DNA of 64,000 nt, taken from Dehalococcoidia bacterium (GTDB lineage: Bacteria; Chloroflexota; Dehalococcoidia; Lucifugimonadales; UBA3495). Positions 24,942 through 34,200 of this stretch are shown in pieces. The DNA is taken from assembly GCA_022827095.1 (NCBI GenBank), contig JAJDTP010000005.1:248001-312000 (forward strand), in the 5' to 3' direction. The position numbers were made by a program, and so were the translations under genes. The notes beneath the pieces were generated by a model. It had not been told where the DNA came from. It ran no database searches and saw only the letters and a list, made by a program, of their open reading frames with translations. Position 1 is the first letter of the stretch. Each line of letters opens with the position of its first letter.

Positions 24942-26288
24942 CTAATCGTCCGCGCCTCCTGGCGACGGTACAGGTGTTCCGGCTTCCGTGCCGATCCATC
25001 TTCTGCGCGTGCTTGCCGGCGGATTAGGCCGCGTGGCGAACAGAAAAGCCACGGCGCTAACGATGTATAACGGCGTGAACACTGCAAGCACCCAGTAGTA
25101 ACTGCCCGTGCGGTCGAAGACCAATCCGGACGCGTAAGGCGAAATGAACATCCCGACATTCATGAACAGGCTCATGAATCCCATCAAGGTCGCGAATCGG
25201 GCACGGCCGTAATAGTCTGACAGCATCAGCCAGTTCACGGATGTGATCCCTTCGACGATGGCTATACCAACCACGAACAGAAGCAAGCCGACCACACCGG
25301 GCCCGATCCACAAACCGCCCATACCGACGGCTCCAATGACCATCCCAATAGCGAGCAGGACGTTGCCACGGAATTTGCCCGACGTGACGCCCATGATGAA
25401 CCGCAAAGGGATGCCCAGGAAGAACATCGCCGCGACCCAGGCGGCGGCTTCGTTCTCGGAGATGCCTCGCAGGGTCATGATCGGAAACACGTGCACCAGC
25501 ATCCCGTTGGTCACGGAGACGCGCAGGATTGCACCTACCATGATCAGCCAATAGGTGCGCGTGGCGATCGCCTGGCGAAACGAAAAACTGACGTCGCCTG
25601 AACCCCGGCTGCCGCGCCCACCCGAACCGGTTGCGCCACTTGTAACGTCGGGGGCGTCTCCGTCGGGCAACAGGCCCATGTCCTCGGGGCGACTGCGAAT
25701 GAAAAATGCTGCCGGCAGAGTCGCAGCTACGATGAAAACGCCGGTCCACAAGAGCGTGTCCCTCCATCCGATCTGTTGAATACCCAGATTCAGGAGGAGA
25801 ACCACAAACGCGCCGCCGCCGGCGAACGCCGTCATGAGGGTCGACATTGCCACCGAGCGCCGGCGTATGAACCATTGATTGACGGCTGCCATCAAGGTCT
25901 GGCCGAACCCCGCGCTTTTTCCCAGCGAAATGATGCCTGAAAACAGGACGAGGAGTTCCCAGTAGCTGTCCGCCCGCGAAAGCAGTATGGTTCCGATTCC
26001 GGCCATCAAGCCGCCGGCGAGGATCATAGGCCGGGCGCCATACCGGTCAACGGCCCAGCCGACCAAGGGTCCTCCGGCACTCCCTTCAGCTCGGGCCAGG
26101 CTGAACACCAACGACATCTGCGCGGAGGTTAGACCCAATTCGGTCCGGATGGGTACAAAAAATCTCGGGAACCCCTGGGATATCGACCCGTTCCCGAACA
26201 TGCCTAATAATGAGGAAACGACGACAACCCACCATCCATAAAAGACACGGGGTTGTCGCCGTCCGATGTCGGTTTCAGTTTCTGTCAC
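24942..26288 (-). CDS. MFS transporter (oxalate/formate or monocarboxylate type)
   Basis: 448 aa with twelve membrane segments. RVFYGWWVVVVSSLLGMFG begins helix 1; VGWAVDRYGARPMILAGG and NQWFIRRRSVAMSTLM are the conserved loops, with GLLPDGDAPD in the central loop shared with 12175-13488. Its substrate is probably a small organic anion, which is inference from the branch only. The last 30 residues are polar and cytosolic. Confidence 0.85.
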   Translation of the reverse strand: MTETETDIGRRQPRVFYGWWVVVVSSLLGMFGNGSISQGFPRFFVPIRTELGLTSAQMSLVFSLARAEGSAGGPLVGWAVDRYGARPMILAGGLMAGIGTILLSRADSYWELLVLFSGIISLGKSAGFGQTLMAAVNQWFIRRRSVAMSTLMTAFAGGGAFVVLLLNLGIQQIGWRDTLLWTGVFIVAATLPAAFFIRSRPEDMGLLPDGDAPDVTSGATGSGGRGSRGSGDVSFSFRQAIATRTYWLIMVGAILRVSVTNGMLVHVFPIMTLRGISENEAAAWVAAMFFLGIPLRFIMGVTSGKFRGNVLLAIGMVIGAVGMGGLWIGPGVVGLLLFVVGIAIVEGITSVNWLMLSDYYGRARFATLMGFMSLFMNVGMFISPYASGLVFDRTGSYYWVLAVFTPLYIVSAVAFLFATRPNPPASTRRRWIGTEAGTPVPSPGGADD

Positions 26289-26369
26289 GTCACAGATTTA
26301 TGATAATGCGTTTGGAACTCACATGAACCAGAGCCAAAAGTTATTCAACCTCCGGTATCCACGTGCTTC

Positions 26370-26723
26370 TTAGCCATCAGGGAGGAACCATGGCTGTGCG
26401 GCTGCTTCGTCAGGCCACAGGAATTCGAACCCATTCCGCAGCGCATTCTGACGATCCAAATCCTCCCGGTCGCCGATGTGGTAATAGGCTTCGGCGTCGA
26501 ATCCAGATTTAACGTCGGACAGCAAGTGCTTGGCGACTGTGAAGTCCACGCTGATGTCGTGTTCTTCCCACATGGATCGCTGGCTGCTGGGCGGTCGATC
26601 GGAACAACTCCCGATGAGGAAACCCTTGTCCTGGACGATCTTAACCATCGCCATGGTCAGTGGGCCCGGCGGATCTCCCACTTCCAGCGTGCCGTCGATG
26701 TCAAAGCTGATGAGAATAGCCAT
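26370..26723 (-). CDS. Small HAD-like phosphatase-domain protein
   Basis: 117 aa. Motif I DIDGTLE (SFDIDGTLEVGDPPGP) and a motif IV-like YHIGDREDLDRQNALRNGFEF are present, with a conserved SCSDRPPSSQRSMWEEH between. It lacks a cap domain and is short for a phosphatase. ATG 26723 follows AGAGGAGG; the longer reading upstream to 26891 is shadow sequence. It may be an atypical hydrolase or a binding protein. Confidence 0.65.
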   Translation of the reverse strand: MAILISFDIDGTLEVGDPPGPLTMAMVKIVQDKGFLIGSCSDRPPSSQRSMWEEHDISVDFTVAKHLLSDVKSGFDAEAYYHIGDREDLDRQNALRNGFEFLWPDEAAAQPWFLPDG

Positions 26724-26766
26724 GTGCCTCCTCTTGTGATCCCGACGATGCCCGAACCCGAAAATT

Positions 26767-26788
26767 GGGCGACCCCGTAAGGTCGCCC
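26767..26788 (-). terminator. Hairpin terminator after the thiolase gene
   Basis: GGGCGACC / GGTCGCCC (26767-26774 / 26781-26788) with a 6-nt loop; on the minus strand it is followed by AATTTTC. It lies between the thiolase stop (26824) and the small HAD gene. Confidence 0.65.
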
Positions 26789-26823
26789 CGAGCGGCAATG
26801 TGATCGGACCTGTAACCGGTCCA

Positions 26824-28155
26824 TTAATCCGGCGTGGCGCTCCAGACGGTGAAGTTTCCGCCCATGGGCATCGGCCCCCCGGAAACAGCAATTTCCGGCT
26901 TTACTCCGGTTAGTGACCGTGCGCCGGCCCGTCCCTGGATTTGCTGCATGCAATCGGTGTGCATCCAGAACCGGCTGCGGCCGCTGCCGATGTTGCCGCC
27001 GCTGGCCAGAATGGGGTTCGGCCCCTCAATGCTGATATCCGTCTGGTAGAAATCGAGCGCGTCGCCGGGCTGCATCCCGCGATAACGCAAACCCTCGATG
27101 TGGAACTGGTGGAACTGGGCGAACCCGTCGTACATGTTCTCGAACGAGAGATCGTCGGCGGTGATGCCGGCCCCCTCGTAGATCTTCCTCCCAGTAGTGG
27201 CGGTTTCGGTTTCCACCTCTTCAAGGGTCGGGGTGATACTGCGGGCGACGCCCCGGCTGGAGGCATGGTTCAGGATGTACACGGGCTTTTGCGCCATATC
27301 TTGGGCGCGATCCGCGGTAGTGAACAGGTAGGCCGCCGCAACCATGATAGGAATATCGTTGTCGAACAGGTTCGCCGGCTTGGCGATCCAGCGCGAGGAC
27401 AGGTAGTCCTCGGGGGTCAACTGTTCGGGCCGGTGCTGCGCCCAGTAGCCTTCGGGGAAGAGCAAGCCGTTGCGCCTCGAGTTCTGCATGAAAGGCGCCA
27501 TCATGTCATGGTGTTTCCCGTACTTGGTGCAATATTGCGCGAACTGCAGGGCGGTGCCGTAACAGCCGGGAGCGCCCCACAGGGTGCGGCCCGGACTGAT
27601 GGCGAAGGTGCCGGGAACCTCGTCGGCAGCGCTGATGCCCCCGTGGTTATAGCGACCTTCCAGGTTGTGCCAGCCTTTCAGTACGAGACAGTTGCTTGCG
27701 AGGCCGTCACCCACAGCCTGCGCGGCAACCACAATTGCCGCGGACATGCAGCCGGGCGCGTACATTGTGAACTTGACGTTGGTCAGTTCCGGCATATTCT
27801 TCAGGAGCCATTCCGCGCTAAGCTGTCCTACGCCATCCAGAGGATCGTCCGTGGGATTGAAGGCGTTGACCACATCCATCGGTACCGGCTGATCCGCCGG
27901 CCAATGCGCCCCCGTGGTGGTCACCGGGACCAGAACCAGGCCGTCAACCTGGTCCGGTGGAACGCCGGCATCGGCTATCGCCGTGCGCAAAGCCTGGATG
28001 CTCAAGGCTCCCACCGACGTCTCGGCCCTGCCGTCCCAACGGCGGGCGGTGGGAGAGTGTCCAATACCCACGGCGGCTACCTTGCCCCGGTGTTCCCAAA
28101 TTCCCAAGCCTTCGGTGGAGCGATACATAGATTCGGGAGCCATCTGGGTGGTCAT
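26824..28155 (-). CDS. Thiolase-fold protein (lipid-transfer/acetyl-CoA acetyltransferase-like)
   Basis: 443 aa. VAAVGIGHSPTARRWDGRAE, ALRTAIADAGVPPDQVDGLVL, YAPGCMSAAIVVAAQAV with a Cys at the nucleophile position, and the C-terminal NPILASGGNIGSGRSRFW resemble the SCP-x/sterol-thiolase branch. These proteins usually work with a DUF35 (OB-fold) partner to cleave or form C-C bonds in acyl-CoA side-chain degradation. The DUF35 partner lies directly upstream. Confidence 0.8.
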   Translation of the reverse strand: MTTQMAPESMYRSTEGLGIWEHRGKVAAVGIGHSPTARRWDGRAETSVGALSIQALRTAIADAGVPPDQVDGLVLVPVTTTGAHWPADQPVPMDVVNAFNPTDDPLDGVGQLSAEWLLKNMPELTNVKFTMYAPGCMSAAIVVAAQAVGDGLASNCLVLKGWHNLEGRYNHGGISAADEVPGTFAISPGRTLWGAPGCYGTALQFAQYCTKYGKHHDMMAPFMQNSRRNGLLFPEGYWAQHRPEQLTPEDYLSSRWIAKPANLFDNDIPIMVAAAYLFTTADRAQDMAQKPVYILNHASSRGVARSITPTLEEVETETATTGRKIYEGAGITADDLSFENMYDGFAQFHQFHIEGLRYRGMQPGDALDFYQTDISIEGPNPILASGGNIGSGRSRFWMHTDCMQQIQGRAGARSLTGVKPEIAVSGGPMPMGGNFTVWSATPD

Positions 28156-28239
28156 AACAAACTCCTTGAGAATGCCGCGGCAATCCCGACGCCAAGGTCG
28201 GGCCGCCTGGTTTTGTTTGGTGGAACAGTTTCGGGGGCG

Positions 28240-28650
28240 TCAGGACACAATTTCCCATTCCGGGACTTTTTGGCCGTTGGCCGTGGCTTCAAATATCACC
28301 CGCACGCTGGCGCCCACCGGGACTTCATCCGGCGCGGTTCCCGGCAGATGTGAATACATCAATATGCCGGGGTCCTCGTCCAGCATGATGACTGCCAAGT
28401 TGAAAGGGATGTCCTCTTTGAGGCTCGCCACCGGGCAGTCATACACTACGCAGTAGTTGTAGATTTTGCCTCGGCCGCTCACTTCCCTCCATTCCAGGTC
28501 GTCGGGCGAACAGCCCAGTTCGGAGGCGGACCGGGGAGGAAAGTACAAACGCTCAGATCCCTTGAGAGCCTGGACTACAAGTCGTCCTTCGTTAGCGGCC
28601 TCGAAGAATGGCCTAGTCAAATCGTCGGGTACCACACCCTGCTTAACCAT
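28240..28650 (-). CDS. DUF35 OB-fold protein with a degenerate zinc ribbon
   Basis: 136 aa. The OB-fold half (YNYCVVYDCPVASLKED, PVGASVRVIFEATANGQKVPEW) is normal. The N-terminal rubredoxin-like zinc ribbon, usually two CxxC pairs before and after FPPR, is reduced: QALKGSERLYFPPRSASEL has lost them, leaving one Cys in LGCSPDD. It should bind acyl-CoA intermediates for the thiolase at 26824-28155. The ATG has a GAGGAG site. Confidence 0.83.
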   Translation of the reverse strand: MVKQGVVPDDLTRPFFEAANEGRLVVQALKGSERLYFPPRSASELGCSPDDLEWREVSGRGKIYNYCVVYDCPVASLKEDIPFNLAVIMLDEDPGILMYSHLPGTAPDEVPVGASVRVIFEATANGQKVPEWEIVS

Positions 28651-28900
28651 ATTTCTCCTCACACGATGCGGACTTCCCCGCACTGAAGCCGGGGAACCGA
28701 TCAAACAGATGGGAATTTCGTACGGCAAAGAATATGCGGCAATCGCGCGCGATGTCAAGCAGAGCGCCTCGCTGCGTGTTCTTCCCAACGCCAGCCCGGC
28801 GGAGCGCGATAGGCCACTTAAATCCGCACTCGCTCCGACCCTTCACCAAGGCCTGACCCTGATGTCGCCGCCATGAAGCCAACGATCAACGTAGGCCAAA

Positions 28901-30745
28901 TCAGGGATGCACGGTAGTGGTCACCAAGCCCGGATTGGGAGGAATCGTGACCCCAGTCGGGACTACGACCGCAAATTTGACCGGGAAACTGATCACGCCG
29001 CGTTCCGTCTTGGCATGTGGTGAGATTTCCTGTACTTGAGCTTCCAACTCGACATCGGGCAAAGCGGCCACCGTCACCGACCCGGACGTGCCGACCTCGA
29101 TGCGCTCTACATTGTTGGCTTCTACCAGCCCTTGGATGGAGATGTTCGTTGGGTCGACTAGCTGGATCACCCGAGCGTCCACGGTAATGACGTCGCCTTC
29201 TTTCACGGTCACCAGCCGTACCATGCCCGAGAAAGGCGCACGTAGGTACGAGTCTTCCAGGTCTTCCACGATCTCGTCGTAATCGGATTTCGCTTCGTTG
29301 AGATTGGCTCGCGCCAGCGCGACCGCCGCGGCATCCGGACCGGCAGCGAGCTCGTCTCTGGCCTCGCCGGCGGTAACGATTTGTTGGTTCAGGTCTGCAA
29401 GCACCGCCTGGTCGATACCCTCTTCGAGCCGGGCCAATTTTGACTCGGCCGCTTCAAGCGTGAGACGAGCGCTCGCTGCACCAGCTTCCAAACTCGCGAG
29501 CTTCAGTTGATCGATCCCCTGCTCCAACTCAGTCAAGTCTCGCTCCGCTCGTTCGAGCGTCTCGCGTGCAACCAGCACATTGGCTTCGAGACGGTCCAAT
29601 TCAGTCTGGTCCGGCCCCACCAATTCATCGCGCAGTTGCCGGTTCAGTCTTTCCAGTTCTAACGTCAGCCTGGCGACGGTGGATTGGGCGCCGGTACGAT
29701 CGAACTCTTTGGGCCCCGCCTCCAAATCGGCCAGTTCTGTCCGCCAGAATTCAACATCTCTCCTGGCTGAGTCCACCGTGGCCTGCAGGGCTTCAAACTT
29801 CACTACGTCAAAATTCCGGCCGTCATCCAGGCTCGGAAACTGTCCTTCAATCACCATCACGTGAAACTCATCAAACGCGTCCTCTGCCGTTTCCAGGTTG
29901 GACTCCGCATCGGCCAATCGCACCCGCGCCATTGCCAAACGCTGGGCGTGGTCAACGTCAAAGTCGCGCAGCACCTCCTGCGCTTGATCCAAGTCATTTT
30001 CGACCTTGGCTATCTGAGTTTCGAGCGTGGCGACCGCTTCGTTGTGCAGGGGAAGAAAATCGGTGACAGCGTCTTGGGCGTCTTTCAATTTCGCACGCGC
30101 TTCCGAGCGTCGCGCCAACGCAGCAGCAAAGCTTTCCCCGTGCATGTCGGCAAAATCGGAAACAGCGTCCTCTGCCTGGTCCAGTGCAAACTTGGCGTCA
30201 GCAACCGCCTTGCGCCGTGCGCCCAAATCGACGTCGTACTGAAGAAGGTAATCCTCAAGATTGTCCTCGGCGACCTGCAATCGCAACTCTGCCTTGGTGA
30301 GGTTGCCTTTCGATTGCGCTCGAATCAGCGGGTCCGATGACTCCAGGCCCAGCACCCGGTCCAGTTCGTCCTGGAGTTTATCGATTTGGTAAAGGCTCTG
30401 CGACTCGGCGTACCGCAGGTCTCGGATGGTTTCAGAATCTACAGCAGCCAACACGTCTCCGGAGGAAACCATGTCGCCGACAGCTACGTTCACTTCTCCC
30501 ACCTCACCGGAAATTTCGAACGCTAAGTCCACGGTTTCCTCAAAGACCAACTGGCTGGGAACGTCGAATCCTCGGGCTTCCACGGGAGCGGACGCACGCG
30601 TCGCTCGGCCCCCGGGCGGCCCGGCAGTTTCATCGGAAGACTGCCCGCACGCGACGAAAACCAGCGCAAACGCTCCGACCGCCAACATCGAGAAGATTGC
30701 CCCGGGGAAGGATGATGACCGGGAACGACGTCTGATCAAGTGCAA
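28901..30745 (-). CDS. RND/MFP adaptor lipoprotein with a very long coiled coil
   Basis: 614 aa, much longer than the usual 350-450. A basic N-terminus and hydrophobic stretch end at LVFVAC-G, a lipobox-like site (Cys about 33). The biotinyl-lipoyl half SGEVGEVNVAVGDMVSSGDVL is followed by about 370 residues of heptad-rich coiled coil (residues about 115-490), then the returning half YLRAPFSGMVRLVTVKEGD and a beta-barrel domain. It ends soon after VPTGVTIPPNPGLVTTT, so the membrane-proximal domain seems short. The start is TTG 30745 with GGAGGT. It lies 45 nt downstream of the RND permease; the reverse order is more common. Confidence 0.83.
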   Translation of the reverse strand: MHLIRRRSRSSSFPGAIFSMLAVGAFALVFVACGQSSDETAGPPGGRATRASAPVEARGFDVPSQLVFEETVDLAFEISGEVGEVNVAVGDMVSSGDVLAAVDSETIRDLRYAESQSLYQIDKLQDELDRVLGLESSDPLIRAQSKGNLTKAELRLQVAEDNLEDYLLQYDVDLGARRKAVADAKFALDQAEDAVSDFADMHGESFAAALARRSEARAKLKDAQDAVTDFLPLHNEAVATLETQIAKVENDLDQAQEVLRDFDVDHAQRLAMARVRLADAESNLETAEDAFDEFHVMVIEGQFPSLDDGRNFDVVKFEALQATVDSARRDVEFWRTELADLEAGPKEFDRTGAQSTVARLTLELERLNRQLRDELVGPDQTELDRLEANVLVARETLERAERDLTELEQGIDQLKLASLEAGAASARLTLEAAESKLARLEEGIDQAVLADLNQQIVTAGEARDELAAGPDAAAVALARANLNEAKSDYDEIVEDLEDSYLRAPFSGMVRLVTVKEGDVITVDARVIQLVDPTNISIQGLVEANNVERIEVGTSGSVTVAALPDVELEAQVQEISPHAKTERGVISFPVKFAVVVPTGVTIPPNPGLVTTTVHP

Positions 30746-30790
30746 CGGATTACCTCCACGGGCAGCATTGGCTTTTGGATTGAGCTGCTC

Positions 30791-33700
30791 CTACGACCCA
30801 TCCGCCTGGACCGCGGCTCGCCGCGTCAGCCGTCGGACCGCGGATGACCAGGCTCCAGGTATGGCGTCGTGCAACAGCATGTAAGTCACCGGCACCGCGA
30901 CCAGCGTGAGGAATGTCGAGCTGATCAGACCACCGATTACCACCGTGGCCAATTCCGCCCCGACCAATCCGCTGGTATCACTGAACGCCAGGGGAAACAA
31001 GGCAAGAATGGTGGTAAAAGCGGTCATCAAGATTGGGCGCAATCGTGTGCGGCCCGCAAGAATCATGGCATCAAGCGCTCCAAGTCCCTGTGACCGCAAT
31101 TGAGCGACGAAAGTAATCAGAACAATGGCGTTAGTCACTACGATCCCGATGAGGAAAAGGAACCCCATCAGCGCCGGCAAACTCAACGCGCGCCCAGTGA
31201 TGGTCAATGCGATCAGCGCACCCACCACCGCCAGCGGCATACTCAGGACCACAATGAAAGGGTCTCGTAGAGAACCGAGGGTCGCTACCATAACTAGGTA
31301 TACCAGCGCGAGACCGATCATCATGGCCAGGTACACGTTCGCGAATTGCTCCTGGATATCGCTCGCGAAACCGCCCTGACGGATCTTGACTCCGGCAGGC
31401 AGATCTGAATTCTCGATGAGCTTATCGATGCGCGCACTGATGGCCTGCGGATCGTTGCCCAGGAATTCTCCCGTGATCGTAACGGAACGGTCGCCGTCGT
31501 AATGGGTGACGAGTGACGGTCCCACAGTGGTTCTCGCGTCGGCAATGGAACCGAGGGTGGCCGTGCCCAGGGGTCCGCCGATGGACAGGTTTTGGAGCTC
31601 CGTCAGCTCGTCGACGCGATCCTCCGGGCCGCGCACCACCACGTCGTAGGTATCCCCGAGGAGGCTGACGTTGGCTGCGTCAACGCCGTATACCCAGGTT
31701 CGAACCTGTCCTGCGACCGCGGCAGCAGTGAGCCCGTAGCGCCTCGCTTCTGAGGAATCGACCTCAAACGTCAGCTCTTCGCTTTCGTCGCTCAAGTTTG
31801 TCTTCAGGTTGACGACACCTTCCAACGGCCGTATGCGATTTACGAGATCCTGGGCCACACGACGCACCCGACTGAAGTCGCTACCGGTAATAGCTATTTC
31901 GATGCCGGCCTGCGGGGGTCCCGCTGAATCAACGAACAACTGAACTTCCACATCATCCTTTTGCGGTAGCTCCGCACGCAACTGCTGATCGAAATCCGCC
32001 GGAGCCGTGTCCGATAGAGCGATGAAAAACCCGGCCACATCGTAACCGGTCTCGCCCAGTCCGGGGCCGAAATCCTGGCTGGTTGAACCCAGGGTGGCCT
32101 GGAATGAAGTGATTTGCCCGGCGCCCACATAACGGTCCAGAATAGCTTCGACTTCCCGGACTTCCCGATGGATCGCAGTTGGCCCGGTATTTTCGGGCAT
32201 GGTGATGTCAATCCGCATGGACTCCGCTTCGCCCGAGGAAAACAGCGTGATCGGCAGCACAGCGATTAGCGGCAGCGTAGCTCCAACTGCTGCGATACAG
32301 CCCAGGACGGTGATCAGCGGGTGGTTGAGAGCCCAGGACAGTACCGGAGTGTAAATTCGTTGCAGCCACGTGTCCCGCGAAACGGCATCGTCCTCGTCCG
32401 CCATATCGCCGGCACGGAGCAGCAAAGAGGCCAGAACGGGTACGGCTGTCAGCGCAATGAAGGTGGATGCCAGGAGCGAAACGCACACGGTTTGCGCGAA
32501 CGGAAGGAAAAACTCGCCTACGATACCAGGAATGAATCCCAAAGGAAGAAACACTGCCACCGTGGTCAGAGTGGAAGCAAGAATAGCGGGTCCGACTTCG
32601 CGGGTGCCGCGGATGGCTGCGGTCATGCCCGGGTTGTCACCCAACGGTGTCAGGCGATACGCCGTGAACTCCGGGCCCTGCATCGGGTAACGAGTGGCTC
32701 CCGCCTGGACATGTCGGTAGATGTTTTCGAGGACCACTATGCTGTCATCGACGATTCGCCCCACTGCGATGGCCAAGCCGGCAAGGCTCATGAAATTGAG
32801 CGTCGAGTCCATCACCGCCATGACCAGGATGGTGATCATGATACTCAGCGGGATAGAAATCGCGATGATCACCGTGGGCCGCAGGGTTTGCAATATGCCC
32901 CTGATGACCGTCGGCCGCAGTTGGAGCAGGAAGAGGAAGATGGCGACTACCGCGATGACAAAGCCCAACCCGCCCTGGCCCACCACATTGGTGAGCTGCT
33001 CTTCGAGCTCGGGCCCATCGTTATATAGAACATCGACACGCACGTCAGGCGGAAGCTCCAGGTTCTGGATGACGCCCTGCAACTCCCGGGTCACGTCAAT
33101 CGTGTTTCCGTCCGGCAACTGCAACACTTGAAGTGAGATGCTGGGATGGCCGTTCGTGCGCGACACGGTGGCGGCTCTCGGAGTGTCCACCTGGACCGTT
33201 GCAACATCGGACAGCAAGATCGGGGTGCCGCGGTCTTCCGTCGGGGGAGCGCCAACCGCGCTGAACGTGGCGCGGCGGTAATCGACGGGCAGATCACGGA
33301 TGGAATCGAGATCGCCATAACCACGGTAGGTTCGGACACCAAACGTGCGGTCGCCGTTATCTAAAGAGCCGGCATTGAGGTCCACGGAATTTCCAGACAC
33401 GGCATTCACGACATCCTGGATGGCGAGCCCGTGTTCGTCGCTGCGGGACGGGTCAACTACCACCGAAACACGCTCGTCGACTCCACCCTCCACATTCACG
33501 TCATATACGCCGTCAACAGCTTCGAGGCGCGGGAGAATTTCGTCGTTCACGATACGCTGCAGTGCCGGAATATCTCGTTCACCGCTGACGCTCAGCCACA
33601 TGATGGGGAAAATATCCGAGGTCAGCCGGAGGACGAACGGGTCGCCAGCCTCTTCACGTAGCTGGAGGCCGCTCACCCGGCTGCGGATTTCTTCCTCCAC

Positions 33701-34012
33701 TGATTCGACGTCCGCGCCGGCCGTAAAATTCGCCGTTACCAGCGACATGTTGGGCGTGGAAATTGACGTGGTCTTCTCCAAGTCTGGCAATCCGGAGATC
33801 GCGTCTTCCACCTTCGTGGTTACGTCCGTGGCCACGGTGTTGGGATCCCCCTGCTGATAAGAGGTAGCCACATAAACGATCGAGAAGCTGATTTCGGGGA
33901 AGAGCTCCTGCTGGATCTGACTATACGAAAATACTCCGGCGCCCAAAAGCAGAAGCATTGCCATAATGGTTACCGGCTTGCGGCGGAGGGCTAACGAGGT
34001 GAGGAAAGTCAA
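30791..34012 (-). CDS. RND (AcrB/HAE1-type) efflux permease
   Basis: 1073 aa. It has the RND plan: helix 1 (RRKPVTIMAMLLLLGAGVFSY), a periplasmic porter domain, a helix bundle with the helix-4 Asp pair in VGRIVDDSIVVLEN, a second large loop, and the C-terminal bundle ending in VPVTYMLLHDAIPGAW. It uses the proton gradient to expel drugs, lipids or other hydrophobic molecules with the adaptor encoded next to it; no TolC gene is visible here. The start is TTG 34012 with a weak GGAG-like site. Divergent from the LLM gene at 34201. Confidence 0.9.
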   Translation of the reverse strand: MTFLTSLALRRKPVTIMAMLLLLGAGVFSYSQIQQELFPEISFSIVYVATSYQQGDPNTVATDVTTKVEDAISGLPDLEKTTSISTPNMSLVTANFTAGADVESVEEEIRSRVSGLQLREEAGDPFVLRLTSDIFPIMWLSVSGERDIPALQRIVNDEILPRLEAVDGVYDVNVEGGVDERVSVVVDPSRSDEHGLAIQDVVNAVSGNSVDLNAGSLDNGDRTFGVRTYRGYGDLDSIRDLPVDYRRATFSAVGAPPTEDRGTPILLSDVATVQVDTPRAATVSRTNGHPSISLQVLQLPDGNTIDVTRELQGVIQNLELPPDVRVDVLYNDGPELEEQLTNVVGQGGLGFVIAVVAIFLFLLQLRPTVIRGILQTLRPTVIIAISIPLSIMITILVMAVMDSTLNFMSLAGLAIAVGRIVDDSIVVLENIYRHVQAGATRYPMQGPEFTAYRLTPLGDNPGMTAAIRGTREVGPAILASTLTTVAVFLPLGFIPGIVGEFFLPFAQTVCVSLLASTFIALTAVPVLASLLLRAGDMADEDDAVSRDTWLQRIYTPVLSWALNHPLITVLGCIAAVGATLPLIAVLPITLFSSGEAESMRIDITMPENTGPTAIHREVREVEAILDRYVGAGQITSFQATLGSTSQDFGPGLGETGYDVAGFFIALSDTAPADFDQQLRAELPQKDDVEVQLFVDSAGPPQAGIEIAITGSDFSRVRRVAQDLVNRIRPLEGVVNLKTNLSDESEELTFEVDSSEARRYGLTAAAVAGQVRTWVYGVDAANVSLLGDTYDVVVRGPEDRVDELTELQNLSIGGPLGTATLGSIADARTTVGPSLVTHYDGDRSVTITGEFLGNDPQAISARIDKLIENSDLPAGVKIRQGGFASDIQEQFANVYLAMMIGLALVYLVMVATLGSLRDPFIVVLSMPLAVVGALIALTITGRALSLPALMGFLFLIGIVVTNAIVLITFVAQLRSQGLGALDAMILAGRTRLRPILMTAFTTILALFPLAFSDTSGLVGAELATVVIGGLISSTFLTLVAVPVTYMLLHDAIPGAWSSAVRRLTRRAAVQADGS

Positions 34013-34142
34013 AATCGCTCCGCGAACGAACTGGTGAACTTACGCACCGTCCGCCACGGAGGTCGGACGATTGCTGCGAGATGCCGGTCTAGAATCATAC
34101 CAGAGGTAAGTTTGCACTTCGGTGGACGATAACCCGACGCCG

Positions 34143-34171
34143 TTGCCCACCGTTTCCCCTCTGTGTACACT
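34143..34171 (+). promoter_or_regulatory. Candidate promoter of the LLM gene at 34201
   Basis: TTGCCC (34143-34148), a 17-nt spacer and TACACT (34166-34171), 30 nt before the ATG. Confidence 0.5.
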
Positions 34172-34200
34172 GCCGGAAGTTTTGATCCGAGGAGCGCGAC

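Noticed and set aside
26941-28353. A 470-aa plus-strand ORF opposite the thiolase and DUF35 genes
   Set aside because: It is the antisense shadow of two well-supported minus-strand genes and has no family features.
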